Source: Mangrovihabitans endophyticus (lineage in GTDB: Bacteria > Actinomycetota > Actinomycetes > Mycobacteriales > Micromonosporaceae). From it: DNA of 64,000 nt. Under the pieces are notes generated by a model. It saw only the letters and a list, made by a program, of their open reading frames with translations, was not told the DNA's origin and made no database searches. Where the stretch lies: the NCBI RefSeq assembly GCF_014646155.1, contig NZ_BMMX01000003.1:77832-141831 (forward strand). Reading direction: 5' to 3'. This document shows, in pieces, positions 28,158 to 36,294 of the stretch (position 1 is its first letter; each line of letters begins with the position of its first letter). Both the position numbers and the translations under genes were made by a program.

Positions 28158-28206
28158 GAGAGCGCTCTCGCGATCGGAGTCTCTCGATCGCCTGTAACAC
28201 TGTCAA
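28158..28206 (-). promoter_or_regulatory. Protease promoter candidate with two overlapping palindromes
   Basis: On the minus strand TTGACA (28206-28201) is followed after 17 nt by GAGACT (28183-28178), a weak -10. The perfect 12-bp palindrome GAGAGCGCTCTC (28158-28169) and the inverted pair GCGATCG/CGATCGC (28170-28176, 28185-28191) surround the -10 and start region. The GAGCGCTC core equals that of LacI-family (CebR/CelR-type) operators upstream of actinobacterial polysaccharidase genes. Confidence 0.5.
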
Positions 28207-28324
28207 GAAAGTTCAGAGAAGCTTGCACTTTTCTCTCCGCCGGTACCGGTTCCGGACGGTACACACGGCGCAGTCGCCACTGGCGCGTCGGCGTGCAAGG
28301 CTGAACGGCGGCGGAGGGGGATTC

Positions 28325-29494
28325 ATGGGAATGGTCAAGGTGGTCGGCCTGGTGCTGCACCCACGGCGCGACTGCGGGGCGGCGATCGAGGCCATCGTGC
28401 GGTGGGCGGCGGAGCGCGAGGTGACCGTGCTGGGGCTGCACGACGAGATCGATCGGATCGACTGCGCGGCCGAGCCCGTCTCCACGGCGGACATGGTCGA
28501 CCGCGCCGGGCTGCTGGTAAGCCTCGGCGGCGACGGCACCATGCTGCGCACCATGCGCCTCGTGGAGGGTCGCAAGACCCCGGTGCTCGGGGTGAACGTG
28601 GGCCGCCTCGGCTTCCTGGCCGAGGTCGACCTGCCGGATCTGAGCACCGCGCTGTCGGCGATCGACCGGCACGACTTCATCATCGAGTCGCGCACCGCGG
28701 TGCGCGCCGTGCTGCCGGACGGCGAGGAGGTGTCCGCCTTCAACGACATCGCCATGGTCCGGGTGCCCGGCGACGGGCTGGCCGCCGTCGGCATCACCGT
28801 GGAGGGCAGCAACTTCGTCAACTACGCCGCGGATGCGGTGATCGTGGCCACCCCGACCGGCTCGACCGCGTACAGCTTCTCGGCGGGCGGACCGGTCGTC
28901 TCGCCGAACGTCGAGGGCCTGCTGGTCAGTGCGGCGGCGGCGCACTCCTCGTTCAACCGTTCGCTGATGCTGTCGGTGGACGAGAAGTTGCGCCTGGACG
29001 TGCTGCCCAGCAGCGGACGACTGGCGGTCGAGGTGGACGGCATCATCCAGGGGTACGCCAACCCCGGCGACCAACTGTCCATCCTGCCGATCCGCTCGGC
29101 CGCACAGGTGATCCGGTTCGGGCGGTCCACCTTCTATGAGCGCGCCCGCCGCAAGCTGCGCGTCGAGGGCAGCGCCCAGGTCGGCGTGCCGGACTTCGCC
29201 GAGGCGGTGGTGGTGGACAGCTTCGAGCAGTCACGGTACGAAATCCTGCTCGGCGGGGACGTGGCCGGCCGGCTCTATTACCACCGCGACGGCACCGACG
29301 TGGAACTCGCGCACACCGAGATCGACCAGGCGTTCGAGGGCCGGGGACTGGGCGGCCGGCTGGCGACCGCCGCCCTGGAGGACGCCCGCGCGCGGGCCAC
29401 CCCGGTGCGGGTCAGTTGCCCGTTCGTCCGGGGCTATCTGCAGCGGCACCCGGAATATCACGATCTGCTGGCGAACAGGGAGATGTTCGGATGA
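28325..29494 (+). CDS. NAD kinase fused to a C-terminal GNAT (NATD1-like) domain
   Basis: A 389-residue bifunctional-looking protein. Residues 1-~290 are a complete NAD kinase, making NADP: LVSLGGDGTMLRTMRL (GGDGT), AFNDIAMVR and VIVATPTGSTAYSFSAGGP are intact, and RSTFYERARRKLRV is the usual C-terminus. The frame then continues without a stop into ~90 residues resembling the small GNAT/NATD1 family (RYEILLGGDVAGRLYYH, TEIDQAFEGRGLGGRL with the acetyl-CoA loop, and FVRGYLQRHPEYHDLL). Such GNATs are normally separate ~95-residue proteins. ATG 28325 has GGAGGGGG just upstream. It is the first gene of an operon with three redox/signalling genes. Confidence 0.9.
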   Translation: MGMVKVVGLVLHPRRDCGAAIEAIVRWAAEREVTVLGLHDEIDRIDCAAEPVSTADMVDRAGLLVSLGGDGTMLRTMRLVEGRKTPVLGVNVGRLGFLAEVDLPDLSTALSAIDRHDFIIESRTAVRAVLPDGEEVSAFNDIAMVRVPGDGLAAVGITVEGSNFVNYAADAVIVATPTGSTAYSFSAGGPVVSPNVEGLLVSAAAAHSSFNRSLMLSVDEKLRLDVLPSSGRLAVEVDGIIQGYANPGDQLSILPIRSAAQVIRFGRSTFYERARRKLRVEGSAQVGVPDFAEAVVVDSFEQSRYEILLGGDVAGRLYYHRDGTDVELAHTEIDQAFEGRGLGGRLATAALEDARARATPVRVSCPFVRGYLQRHPEYHDLLANREMFG

Positions 29495-29637
29495 CCGCTT
29501 CGCTCTGCACCCACCTGGACCAGGCGCACGAGGTGGAGCCGTCCGGGCCGGGAGAGGACTGGTGGTGGTTCTACTTCGATGAGGTGACCTTCCGCGTCGG
29601 CGGGACGCCCTCGCACTCGTACCGCCGAGGTAGATGA
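29491..29637 (+). CDS. 48-residue remnant of a UBP-type zinc-finger protein
   Basis: The protein begins MTASLCTHLDQAHEVEPSG and ends with PGEDWWWFYFDEVTFRVGG and a short basic tail. In the actinobacterial UBP zinc-finger family, as I know it, CTHLDQ is the N-terminal motif and PGEDW-Y-DE the C-terminal motif, separated by about 40 residues holding the Cys/His zinc ligands. Here the two ends are joined directly and the zinc-binding core is missing, with the frame kept. ATG overlaps the previous stop (ATGA) and its stop is one base before the next start, so it is still positioned to be translated. It could be a decayed gene or a functional mini-peptide. Confidence 0.7.
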   Translation: MTASLCTHLDQAHEVEPSGPGEDWWWFYFDEVTFRVGGTPSHSYRRGR

Positions 29638-29638
29638 C

Positions 29639-31297
29639 ATGGGCCATGCCGCGATCCTCACCGTCGATGACGACCCTTCGGTGTCCCGGGCCATCGCCCG
29701 CGACCTGCGCCGCCGCTACGGCGAGCAGTACCGGGTCATCCGTGCCTCCGCGGCCGCCGACGCGTTGCAGGCGCTCAAGGAGATCAAGCTGCGCGGCGGC
29801 CGGGTGGCGGTGATGCTTGCCGACTACCGGATGCCGCAGATGAACGGCATCGAGTTCTTGGAGCAGGCGATGGACCTGTTCCCGAACGCGCGCCGGGCGC
29901 TGCTCACCGCGTACGCGGACACCGACGCCGCGATCCGGGCGATCAACGTGGTGGACGTGGACCATTACCTGCTGAAGCCCTGGGACCCGCCGGAGGAGAA
30001 GCTCTATCCGGTGATCGACGCCCTGCTGGACGCCTGGCAGGCCACCGGCGACCGGGAACTGGAAGACATCCGGGTGGTCGGGCACCGGTGGAGCGAGCCG
30101 TCGTACCAGATCCGCGACTTCCTGGCCCGCAACCTGGTGCCGTACCGCTGGATGACCAGCGACGGTCCGGAGGGCCGTCGGCTGCTGGAGGCGGCCGGAT
30201 GCGGCCCGGAGGCCATCCCCCTGGTGGTCACCGCCGACGGGCGGGCGATGGCCCGGCCCAGCAACCAGGAGGTGGCCGAGGCGGCCGGGTTGTCCACCGC
30301 ACCGGGCCGAGACTTCTACGACCTGATCATCGTGGGCGGTGGCCCGGCGGGTCTGGGCGCCGCGGTCTACGGCGCGTCCGAGGGCCTCAAGACGCTGCTG
30401 GTGGAGCGGCAGGCGATTGGCGGGCAAGCCGGGCAGAGCTCCCGGATCGAGAACTATCTCGGGTTCCCGGACGGGATCTCCGGCGTCGACCTCACCACCC
30501 GCGCGCGCCGCCAGGTGGGCAAGTTCTCCGCCGAGGTGCTCAACACCCGCGAGGTGGTGGGGATGCGCGCCGACGGCTCCGCGCGCACGCTGCGCTTCGC
30601 CGACGGCGGCGAGGTCTCGGCGCACGCCATCGTGCTGGCCACCGGAGTCGCGTACCGGCCGCTGCCCGCCGAGGGCATTGCCGCGCTCACCGGGTCCGGC
30701 GTCTACTACGGCTCGGCCGCCACCGAGGGCCCGTCCTGCTCAGGCGAGGATGTCTACATCATCGGCGGGGCCAATTCCGCAGGTCAGGCCGCACTCTTCT
30801 TTTCCCGGTACGCGCGAAGCGTCACCCTGCTGGTCCGCGGCGACTCGCTGGAGTCGTCGATGTCCTTCTACCTGATCCAGCAACTGACCCAGACCGGCAA
30901 CATCTCGGTGCGTACCCGAAGTGAAGTTGTCGCCGCGCACGGCAATGGCCATCTGGAGGCCATCACCATCTGCGATGGTAAGGATGCGACGCAGTCCACG
31001 GTCGGGTGCGGATCGCTGTTCGTCTTCATCGGCGCCGAGCCGCGCACCGACTGGCTGGGCGACGCGGTGGCGCGTGACGAGCGGGGTTTCGTCTTCACCG
31101 GCCCGGACCTGCTGAGCAACGGAAACCGGCCGGCGGGATGGGATCGCGACCGCGATCCGTTCTACCTGGAGTGCAGTGTTCCCGGCATCTTCGCCGCCGG
31201 CGATGTCCGGGCCAACTCGGTCAAACGGGTGGCCTCGGCGGTCGGCGAGGGCGCGATGGCCGTCACGCTGGTCCATCGGTACCTGGAGGCACAGTAG
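29639..31297 (+). CDS. Response-regulator receiver fused to a thioredoxin-reductase-like flavoprotein
   Basis: A 552-residue fusion. Residues 1-125 are a receiver (LTVDDDPSVSRAI, phospho-Asp in VMLADYRMPQMNG, Lys in YLLKPWDPP). Residues ~135-215 look like a thioredoxin/glutaredoxin fold without active cysteines. From ~223 it is a class-II FAD/NAD(P) oxidoreductase: DLIIVGGGPAGLGAA, RQAIGGQAGQSSRIENYLG, second nucleotide motif DVYIIGGANSAGQAA and FAAGDVRANSVKRV. Where thioredoxin reductase has its redox CxxC this protein has YGSAATEGPSCSG, with a single Cys. It should oxidise NAD(P)H but reduce something other than thioredoxin. Phosphorylation of the receiver, probably by the kinase next door, may control it. 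Confidence 0.9.
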   Translation: MGHAAILTVDDDPSVSRAIARDLRRRYGEQYRVIRASAAADALQALKEIKLRGGRVAVMLADYRMPQMNGIEFLEQAMDLFPNARRALLTAYADTDAAIRAINVVDVDHYLLKPWDPPEEKLYPVIDALLDAWQATGDRELEDIRVVGHRWSEPSYQIRDFLARNLVPYRWMTSDGPEGRRLLEAAGCGPEAIPLVVTADGRAMARPSNQEVAEAAGLSTAPGRDFYDLIIVGGGPAGLGAAVYGASEGLKTLLVERQAIGGQAGQSSRIENYLGFPDGISGVDLTTRARRQVGKFSAEVLNTREVVGMRADGSARTLRFADGGEVSAHAIVLATGVAYRPLPAEGIAALTGSGVYYGSAATEGPSCSGEDVYIIGGANSAGQAALFFSRYARSVTLLVRGDSLESSMSFYLIQQLTQTGNISVRTRSEVVAAHGNGHLEAITICDGKDATQSTVGCGSLFVFIGAEPRTDWLGDAVARDERGFVFTGPDLLSNGNRPAGWDRDRDPFYLECSVPGIFAAGDVRANSVKRVASAVGEGAMAVTLVHRYLEAQ

Positions 31298-32761
31298 ATG
31301 ACTGACACCGACGAGGTGCGGCTCGAACCCTGCGAGCCGGGCACGTTGACGCCGGACGAGCTGCGGACACTCTTCCTCTTCGAGAAGCTCACCGAGGAAC
31401 AACTGCGGTGGATCGCCGACCACGGCTGCACCCTGCACGCCCCCGCCGGGTCGCTGGTGCTGCGCGAGGGCGAGCCGGCCGAGCAGTTCTTCGTCCTGCT
31501 CAGCGGCACGATCGCGCTCACCCGCCGGGTCGGCCGGGACGACGTGCAGACGGTACGCACCGAGCAGCGCGGCGTGTACATGGGCGCGACGCAGGCGTAC
31601 CTGCGCGACGACGGCGTCCCGCGCACCTACCAGGCGACCATGCGTGCCCTCGACGACGCGGACTTCTTCGTGCTGACCTCGGAGGAATTCGGCACCCTGA
31701 TGCGCGAGTGGTTCCCGATGGCGATCCACCTGCTGGAGGGGCTGGCGCTGGGCATGCGCAGCTCCCAGGCGGCGATCGGGGAACGGCAGCGCCTGGCCGC
31801 CCTCGGCGCCCTGTCCGCGGGGTTGATGCACGAGCTCAACAACCCGGCTGCGGCGGCCTCGCGGGCCACCGGTTCGCTGCGGCAGCGGGTCGCCGGGATG
31901 CGCCACAAGCTCGGCATGCTGGCCGTCGGGAAGGTGCCCGCGGCCCAGTTGAACGCCCTGGTCGCGCTGCAGGAGGAGGTCATCGAGCGGGCCGCCAAGG
32001 CGCCCGCACTGACCGCCATGCAGGCCGCCGACCGGGAGGACGAACTGGGCGAGTGGATGGCGGACCACGGCGTCACCGGGAGCTGGGACCTGGCGCCCGT
32101 CTTCGCGCAGGGCGGCCTGGACATCGACTGCCTCACCGACATCGCGCAGAAGGTGGACACCGGCCTGCTCGACCAGGCGGTGCACTGGCTCGGGTACGCG
32201 TTGGAGACCGAGCAGTTGATGACCGACATCGAGGACGCCACCAGCCGGGTCTCGTCGCTTGTCGCGGCGGCCAAGCAGTACTCGCAGATGGACCGGGCGG
32301 CGCATCAGTGGATCGACGTGCACGCGGGGCTGAAGAGCACCCTGGTGATGCTCCACCACAAGATCGGCGACGGCGTGCAGGTGGTCAAGGAATTCGACCG
32401 CAGCCTGCCGGAGATCCCCGCCCACCCGGCGGAACTGAACCAGGTGTGGACCAACCTGATCGACAACGCGGTGCAGGCGATGCAGGGCGCGGGGACGCTC
32501 ACCGTGCGGACCTACCGCGAGGACGACCACGTGGTGGTGTCCATCGGGGACACCGGTCCGGGCATCCCGGACGAGCTGAAGAAGCGGATCTTCGAGCCGT
32601 TCTTCACCACCAAGCCGGTCGGCGAAGGCACCGGCCTGGGCTTGGACATCTCCTACCGGATCGTGGTGAACGGGCACGGCGGCGACATCACGGTGTCGTC
32701 GCAGCCCGGTCACACCACGTTCGCGGTACGGCTGCCGACCCAGGAGCCGTCCTCCGCCTGA
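31298..32761 (+). CDS. Cyclic-nucleotide-binding-domain sensor histidine kinase
   Basis: A 487-residue soluble kinase. Residues ~20-150 form a CAP-type cyclic-nucleotide-binding domain ([18 protein letters not shown]). The H-box is [13 protein letters not shown], the N-box [10 protein letters not shown], and the ATP lid carries [18 protein letters not shown] and [10 protein letters not shown]. Several helices lie between H-box and catalytic domain. The ATG directly follows the stop of the receiver-flavoprotein gene, making these two an obvious kinase-receiver pair whose output is a reductase instead of a transcription factor. The ligand of the N-terminal domain is not known. Confidence 0.92.
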   Translation: MTDTDEVRLEPCEPGTLTPDELRTLFLFEKLTEEQLRWIADHGCTLHAPAGSLVLREGEPAEQFFVLLSGTIALTRRVGRDDVQTVRTEQRGVYMGATQAYLRDDGVPRTYQATMRALDDADFFVLTSEEFGTLMREWFPMAIHLLEGLALGMRSSQAAIGERQRLAALGALSAGLMHELNNPAAAASRATGSLRQRVAGMRHKLGMLAVGKVPAAQLNALVALQEEVIERAAKAPALTAMQAADREDELGEWMADHGVTGSWDLAPVFAQGGLDIDCLTDIAQKVDTGLLDQAVHWLGYALETEQLMTDIEDATSRVSSLVAAAKQYSQMDRAAHQWIDVHAGLKSTLVMLHHKIGDGVQVVKEFDRSLPEIPAHPAELNQVWTNLIDNAVQAMQGAGTLTVRTYREDDHVVVSIGDTGPGIPDELKKRIFEPFFTTKPVGEGTGLGLDISYRIVVNGHGGDITVSSQPGHTTFAVRLPTQEPSSA

Positions 32762-32795
32762 CCGGCGGCGGGGGTGGTTCCCCGGCGGTCGTCCG

Positions 32796-33302
32796 TCAGC
32801 GGGGGAGCAGCCCGCGCACGTACGCCGCCTGACCCGCGTGCTGCACGTCGTCGTCGACGATCGACACCAGGCGCACGCCGCGAGTGACCGGCGGATCCCA
32901 CGCCTCGTCGATCACCGCGTCCAGATCGTCGTCGGACAGCCCGGACAGATAGTCCGCGGTACGCGCGTGCACCGCGTGGTAATAGTCCGTGAGCGCCGTC
33001 CAGCTCTCCGGCGCCACCGCCGCCACCTGCGCGGCCGTGGCGCCGTAACCGGTGTCCGAGGGGCTGGGCTTGAGCCCGAACCGGGGTGCCCATTCGCCGC
33101 TGATGTAGACCTGCTCGGCATCCAACAGGTCGGCGATGTGGCTGTCCTGCACCCGGGCCAGGTGCCAGACCAGCCAACCGATGCTGTTCGCGCCGTCGGC
33201 CGGCACCCAGCGCAACTGGTCCGGTGTCAGGTCACGCACCGCCTGGCGGACCAGGCCGGGCAGGCGGCCGTGCGCTTCGGCGAGAACGGCGACGGAGTTC
33301 AC
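32796..33302 (-). CDS. DinB/DUF664-family protein, putative mycothiol-dependent enzyme
   Basis: A 168-residue four-helix-bundle protein of the DinB-like DUF664 group. Candidate metal ligands are the histidines of WLVWHLARVQDSHIADLL and DDVQHAGQAAYVRGL. Some relatives are mycothiol or bacillithiol S-transferases. GTG at 33302 (VNSVAVLAEAHGRL) has GAGGAGAG nine bases upstream. Convergent with the cNMP kinase gene. Confidence 0.87.
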   Translation of the reverse strand: MNSVAVLAEAHGRLPGLVRQAVRDLTPDQLRWVPADGANSIGWLVWHLARVQDSHIADLLDAEQVYISGEWAPRFGLKPSPSDTGYGATAAQVAAVAPESWTALTDYYHAVHARTADYLSGLSDDDLDAVIDEAWDPPVTRGVRLVSIVDDDVQHAGQAAYVRGLLPR

Positions 33303-33333
33303 GATGGCACTCTCCTCAGGCTGGGTCCTTCTG

Positions 33334-34299
33334 TCACTGGTCGCCCGTCGGCTGGGCCTGATCGCCATCGTGCGCCGCTTCGCCCTCCGGCGCCACCGGA
33401 TCGGCTTGCGGCGACGTGGCCCCGGAGCCGTCCGCGTCCGGTGCGTCGCCGGTCGACGGGGTGTCCGGCTCGCCGGTCGCGCTCGCGGTGGGCGAGGTGT
33501 CGCCGGTGGAGCCGGTTCCTTCGCTGGGTGCTGCGGCACCGTCCGGGCTCGTCGAGGCGTCCTGCTCGGCGGAGCCGGTCGGCGTGGCCGTGGCCGGCGT
33601 GGCGGACCCGGTCGGCGCGGTGTGCTCGGCCGGCCGGGTCGGCCGGGGTGCCGGGGTCTCCTGTCCGCCGCGGAAGACCACGCCGAGCGTGGTGCCGCCG
33701 GACGGCCCGTGCCCGGTGGTCGACGCCACCGTGGTGCCGGTGACCAGTTCGGCGATCGTCAGCGATCCCATGGCCAGCACGAAGACCGCGCCGGCCAGCA
33801 CCGCGACGCGTCGCCAGCGAAGCCGGTGCAGCAGCGGCGCGACCGTCGTGTCCGGCTGACTCGCGTCGGGCCGGGCCGTCTCAATCGGCGCGGTCTCAGG
33901 CTCATCCGCGTCGGGCCGGGACCCGCCTGCCGGGATCGCGTCGGCCTGATCGGCGCTCGCCGTCCGTGTCGCCGTGGCGTCCTCCGGCGTACCGGCGACG
34001 GTGTGCGACGGCGAGTCCACGGCCTGCGCCGCAGCCACCGCTGGGGTGCCCACCGCAGCCGGCGCGCGGACGAAGACCGGCGCGATGGTCCGGAGCTTCC
34101 GCGTGCCCTTGCGCAGCGAGCGGCTGTAGATCTCGGTGCCCACCGACCCGACGATGCTGAACAGCGCCGCTCCGATCACGGTGCCCGCCACACCTAGGTA
34201 CGATCCGGCGAACGCGGCGCACACGGCTGCCAGGGCGCCGCCGACGGTCTTGGTGATGTCGATGCCGGACCAGATCCGGTCCGGGCTCTTCTCGGTCAT
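33334..34299 (-). CDS. Membrane protein with disordered C-terminus, function unknown
   Basis: A 321-residue protein. Two close hydrophobic segments near the N-terminus (~15-50) are followed by a cytoplasmic-looking linker, one more helix (WRRVAVLAGAVFVLAMGSL, ~165-190) and a long Pro/Thr/Ala/Glu-rich tail of ~130 residues without recognisable domains. Similar architectures are common in actinomycetes and remain uncharacterised. The ATG has GAGGGGGA directly upstream. The start of the DinB-like gene lies 31 bp beyond its stop. Confidence 0.8.
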   Translation of the reverse strand: MTEKSPDRIWSGIDITKTVGGALAAVCAAFAGSYLGVAGTVIGAALFSIVGSVGTEIYSRSLRKGTRKLRTIAPVFVRAPAAVGTPAVAAAQAVDSPSHTVAGTPEDATATRTASADQADAIPAGGSRPDADEPETAPIETARPDASQPDTTVAPLLHRLRWRRVAVLAGAVFVLAMGSLTIAELVTGTTVASTTGHGPSGGTTLGVVFRGGQETPAPRPTRPAEHTAPTGSATPATATPTGSAEQDASTSPDGAAAPSEGTGSTGDTSPTASATGEPDTPSTGDAPDADGSGATSPQADPVAPEGEAAHDGDQAQPTGDQ

Positions 34300-34385
34300 T
34301 TCCCCCTCGGTCTTGCCTTGTCCGACGGTGATCCGGCGCGTCCCCCGCGCGTGCCGCGGCGGAACATTCCCCGGCGTGATTCGGT

Positions 34386-35687
34386 CTAACCTCGCTTTTG
34401 GCTGAGAACCTCACGGATCGGGCGGACCACGATACCTTCCTCCGCCAGTCGTTGCCGGGCGAGCCGACGGCTCCGCAAGATGCCCAGCACGCCGACGGCA
34501 CCGACCAGGTATTGCACCGCCATCGCCACCCGGAAGTCCGACAGTTGATAGTCCGTGCCGCCGCCGGTGCGCAGGTCCAGAATCATCCCGACGAGCATGA
34601 TGGTCAGCAGCGAGGCGGTGAACCCGCCGACGTTGACGATGCCGGTGGCGGTGCCCAGCCGGTGCGGCGGATTGAACGTACGGGCGAACTCGAACCCGAT
34701 CATCGATCCCGGGCCGCCCAGTCCCAGCGCCACCACCAGCGTCACCAGCACGGGCAGCGGCGCCCGGCCGGGCCAGAGCAGCACCACACCCCACGCCGCC
34801 GCGTTCACCGCGATCACGCCGAGGACCAGCCAGGAACGCCGTAGTGGGTGACGTTGCACCAGGACACCGATCACCGGCCCGGCGGCCATGCCGGTCACCA
34901 CGAACACGGTCAGCAGGGCGCTCGCGGTCGCGCGCGACACCCCCTCCCCGGCCAGCAGGAACGGGAAACCCCACATCAGCGCGAAGACCGTACCGGTGAA
35001 TTGGGTGGTGAAATGCGACCACAAGCCGAGCCGGGTGCCCGGATGCCGCCAGGCGCCGCCCAGATCGGAACCTAGCTGCCGGACCGTGATGACCGGACCG
35101 GAGGTGACCCGCCGCGCGGGCGTGTCCCGCAGCAGCGTCACGGCGAGCACGGCGACGAGGACACCGGTGGCCGCGGCCGCGCCGAACGCCGTCGACCAGC
35201 CCGGCCCGGCGAGCAGGGCGGCCAGCGGCACCGCGCTCAGCACCTGACCGAGCTGGCCCATGATGCCGGTAAGCTGCGTGATCACCGGAACTCGACGCGC
35301 CGGGAACCAGTGCGGGACCAGGCGCAGCACACTGATGAACGTCATCGCGTCGCCGGCACCCACCATGACCCGGGCGACGATCGCGCCGGGCATGTCCGTG
35401 GTGACCGCCATCAGCGCTTGACCGGAGGCCATCAGCAACGCGCCGCAGACCACCAGCCGCGTCGACCCGAACCGGTCGAGCAGGAGTCCCACGGGCACCT
35501 GCAGCCCGGCGTACACGACGAGCTGCAGCACCGCGAACAACGCGAGCGCGCCGGCGCCGGCTCCGAAACGTGCCTGAGCGTCGAGTCCGGCGACACCGAG
35601 CGAGGTGCGATGCAGCACCGCGACGACGTACGCCGCGAGCCCGACCGCCCACACGGCCCAGGCCCGATCACCGGGTCGCAGAGCCAT
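34386..35687 (-). CDS. Major facilitator superfamily transporter
   Basis: A 433-residue twelve-helix MFS protein starting MALRPGDRAWAVWAVG. The 2-3 loop motif reads VPVGLLLDRFGSTRLVV and the 8-9 region has VIGVLVQRHPLRRSW. The sequence resembles the nitrate/OFA-like branch loosely, so no substrate is assigned. ATG at 35687 begins at the cytoplasmic N-terminus; an earlier ATG (35753) would add an unlikely leader. Upstream is a 674-bp repeat-rich gap shared with the divergent DUF559 gene. Confidence 0.87.
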   Translation of the reverse strand: MALRPGDRAWAVWAVGLAAYVVAVLHRTSLGVAGLDAQARFGAGAGALALFAVLQLVVYAGLQVPVGLLLDRFGSTRLVVCGALLMASGQALMAVTTDMPGAIVARVMVGAGDAMTFISVLRLVPHWFPARRVPVITQLTGIMGQLGQVLSAVPLAALLAGPGWSTAFGAAAATGVLVAVLAVTLLRDTPARRVTSGPVITVRQLGSDLGGAWRHPGTRLGLWSHFTTQFTGTVFALMWGFPFLLAGEGVSRATASALLTVFVVTGMAAGPVIGVLVQRHPLRRSWLVLGVIAVNAAAWGVVLLWPGRAPLPVLVTLVVALGLGGPGSMIGFEFARTFNPPHRLGTATGIVNVGGFTASLLTIMLVGMILDLRTGGGTDYQLSDFRVAMAVQYLVGAVGVLGILRSRRLARQRLAEEGIVVRPIREVLSQKRG

Positions 35688-35814
35688 GTCCCGCCTTTCG
35701 CCGATTGCCGCCAGACGAATCCCAGCCTGGCTTTCCGGCCGGGGCATCGACAACGACGGCGATCACATCAGTGGCGTGTCCTATGCCACCTCACCCGATC
35801 GTGGCGGGTTGGGG

Positions 35815-35856
35815 GGTTGGGTTGTCGGCTGGGTGGGTTGTCGGCTGGGTGGGTTG
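35815..35856. repeat. 16-bp G/T-rich tandem repeat (about 2.6 copies)
   Basis: The unit GGGTGGGTTGTCGGCT repeats head to tail and ends exactly where the first 48-bp palindromic element begins. Confidence 0.85.
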
Positions 35857-35903
35857 AGACCTTGGAGACTTGGCGTGCCGTGGAGTCAGCAATTCTCCAA
35901 GGT
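35856..35903. repeat. Palindromic element family 2, copy 1
   Basis: This 48-bp element starts GAGACCTTGGAG and ends CTCCAAGGT. The arms TTGAGACCTTGGAGA (35854-35868) and its exact complement (35894-35908) form a 15-bp perfect stem around a 25-nt loop. Copy 2 starts 128 bp downstream and aligns without gaps. Confidence 0.85.
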
Positions 35904-35935
35904 CTCAAGATGGGCGGCGGTAAGCGGCGATAAAT

Positions 35936-35983
35936 GGTTGGTGGCTGGACCGGTTGGTGGCTGGGCCGGCTGGTGGCTGGGCC
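35936..35983. repeat. 16-bp G/T-rich tandem repeat (3 copies)
   Basis: Three 16-bp units of the type GGTTGGTGGCTGGGCC lead directly into the second palindromic element. Confidence 0.85.
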
Positions 35984-36031
35984 GAGATCTTGGAGAGTTG
36001 ATGTGTCGTCGAACCAGCAACTCTCCGAGGT
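35984..36031. repeat. Palindromic element family 2, copy 2
   Basis: This 48-bp element starts GAGATCTTGGAG and ends CTCCGAGGT, matching copy 1 over its whole length with changes mainly in the loop. GGAGAGTTG (35992-36000) and CAACTCTCC (36018-36026) pair perfectly; the outer arms pair 12 of 14. Confidence 0.85.
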
Positions 36032-36163
36032 TCAGTGAAGTCGGCACCACCAGCCCGCCAGCCCCGCTTGAGCGCTAGCACGCCTGAGCGCCTGACAGCT
36101 TGAATGTTGCCCAACCCCGCTGTTGACCGTCTGAGCGCCGGTCCGCCGGAGCGCGCCGACCTT

Positions 36164-36223
36164 ACTGCTCGATCCGAGACTGCTCGATCCGAGACTGCTC
36201 GATCCGAGACTGCTCGATCCGAG
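36164..36223. repeat. 15-bp tandem repeat (4 perfect copies)
   Basis: Four perfect copies of ACTGCTCGATCCGAG in the leader region of the DUF559-type gene. If translated it would give an unlikely ARSET repeat, so it is treated as non-coding. Confidence 0.9.
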
Positions 36224-36294
36224 CATGTCGATCTGAACGACCGCCGGCACATCGGGGCCGGGCCGGCCGGTCCGTCGGAGTGGGACGCCACGAT

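Noticed and set aside
28085..28324. NAD-sensing riboswitch before the NAD kinase or pnuC genes
   Set aside because: No matching conserved structure could be seen; only short palindromes belonging to promoter regions.
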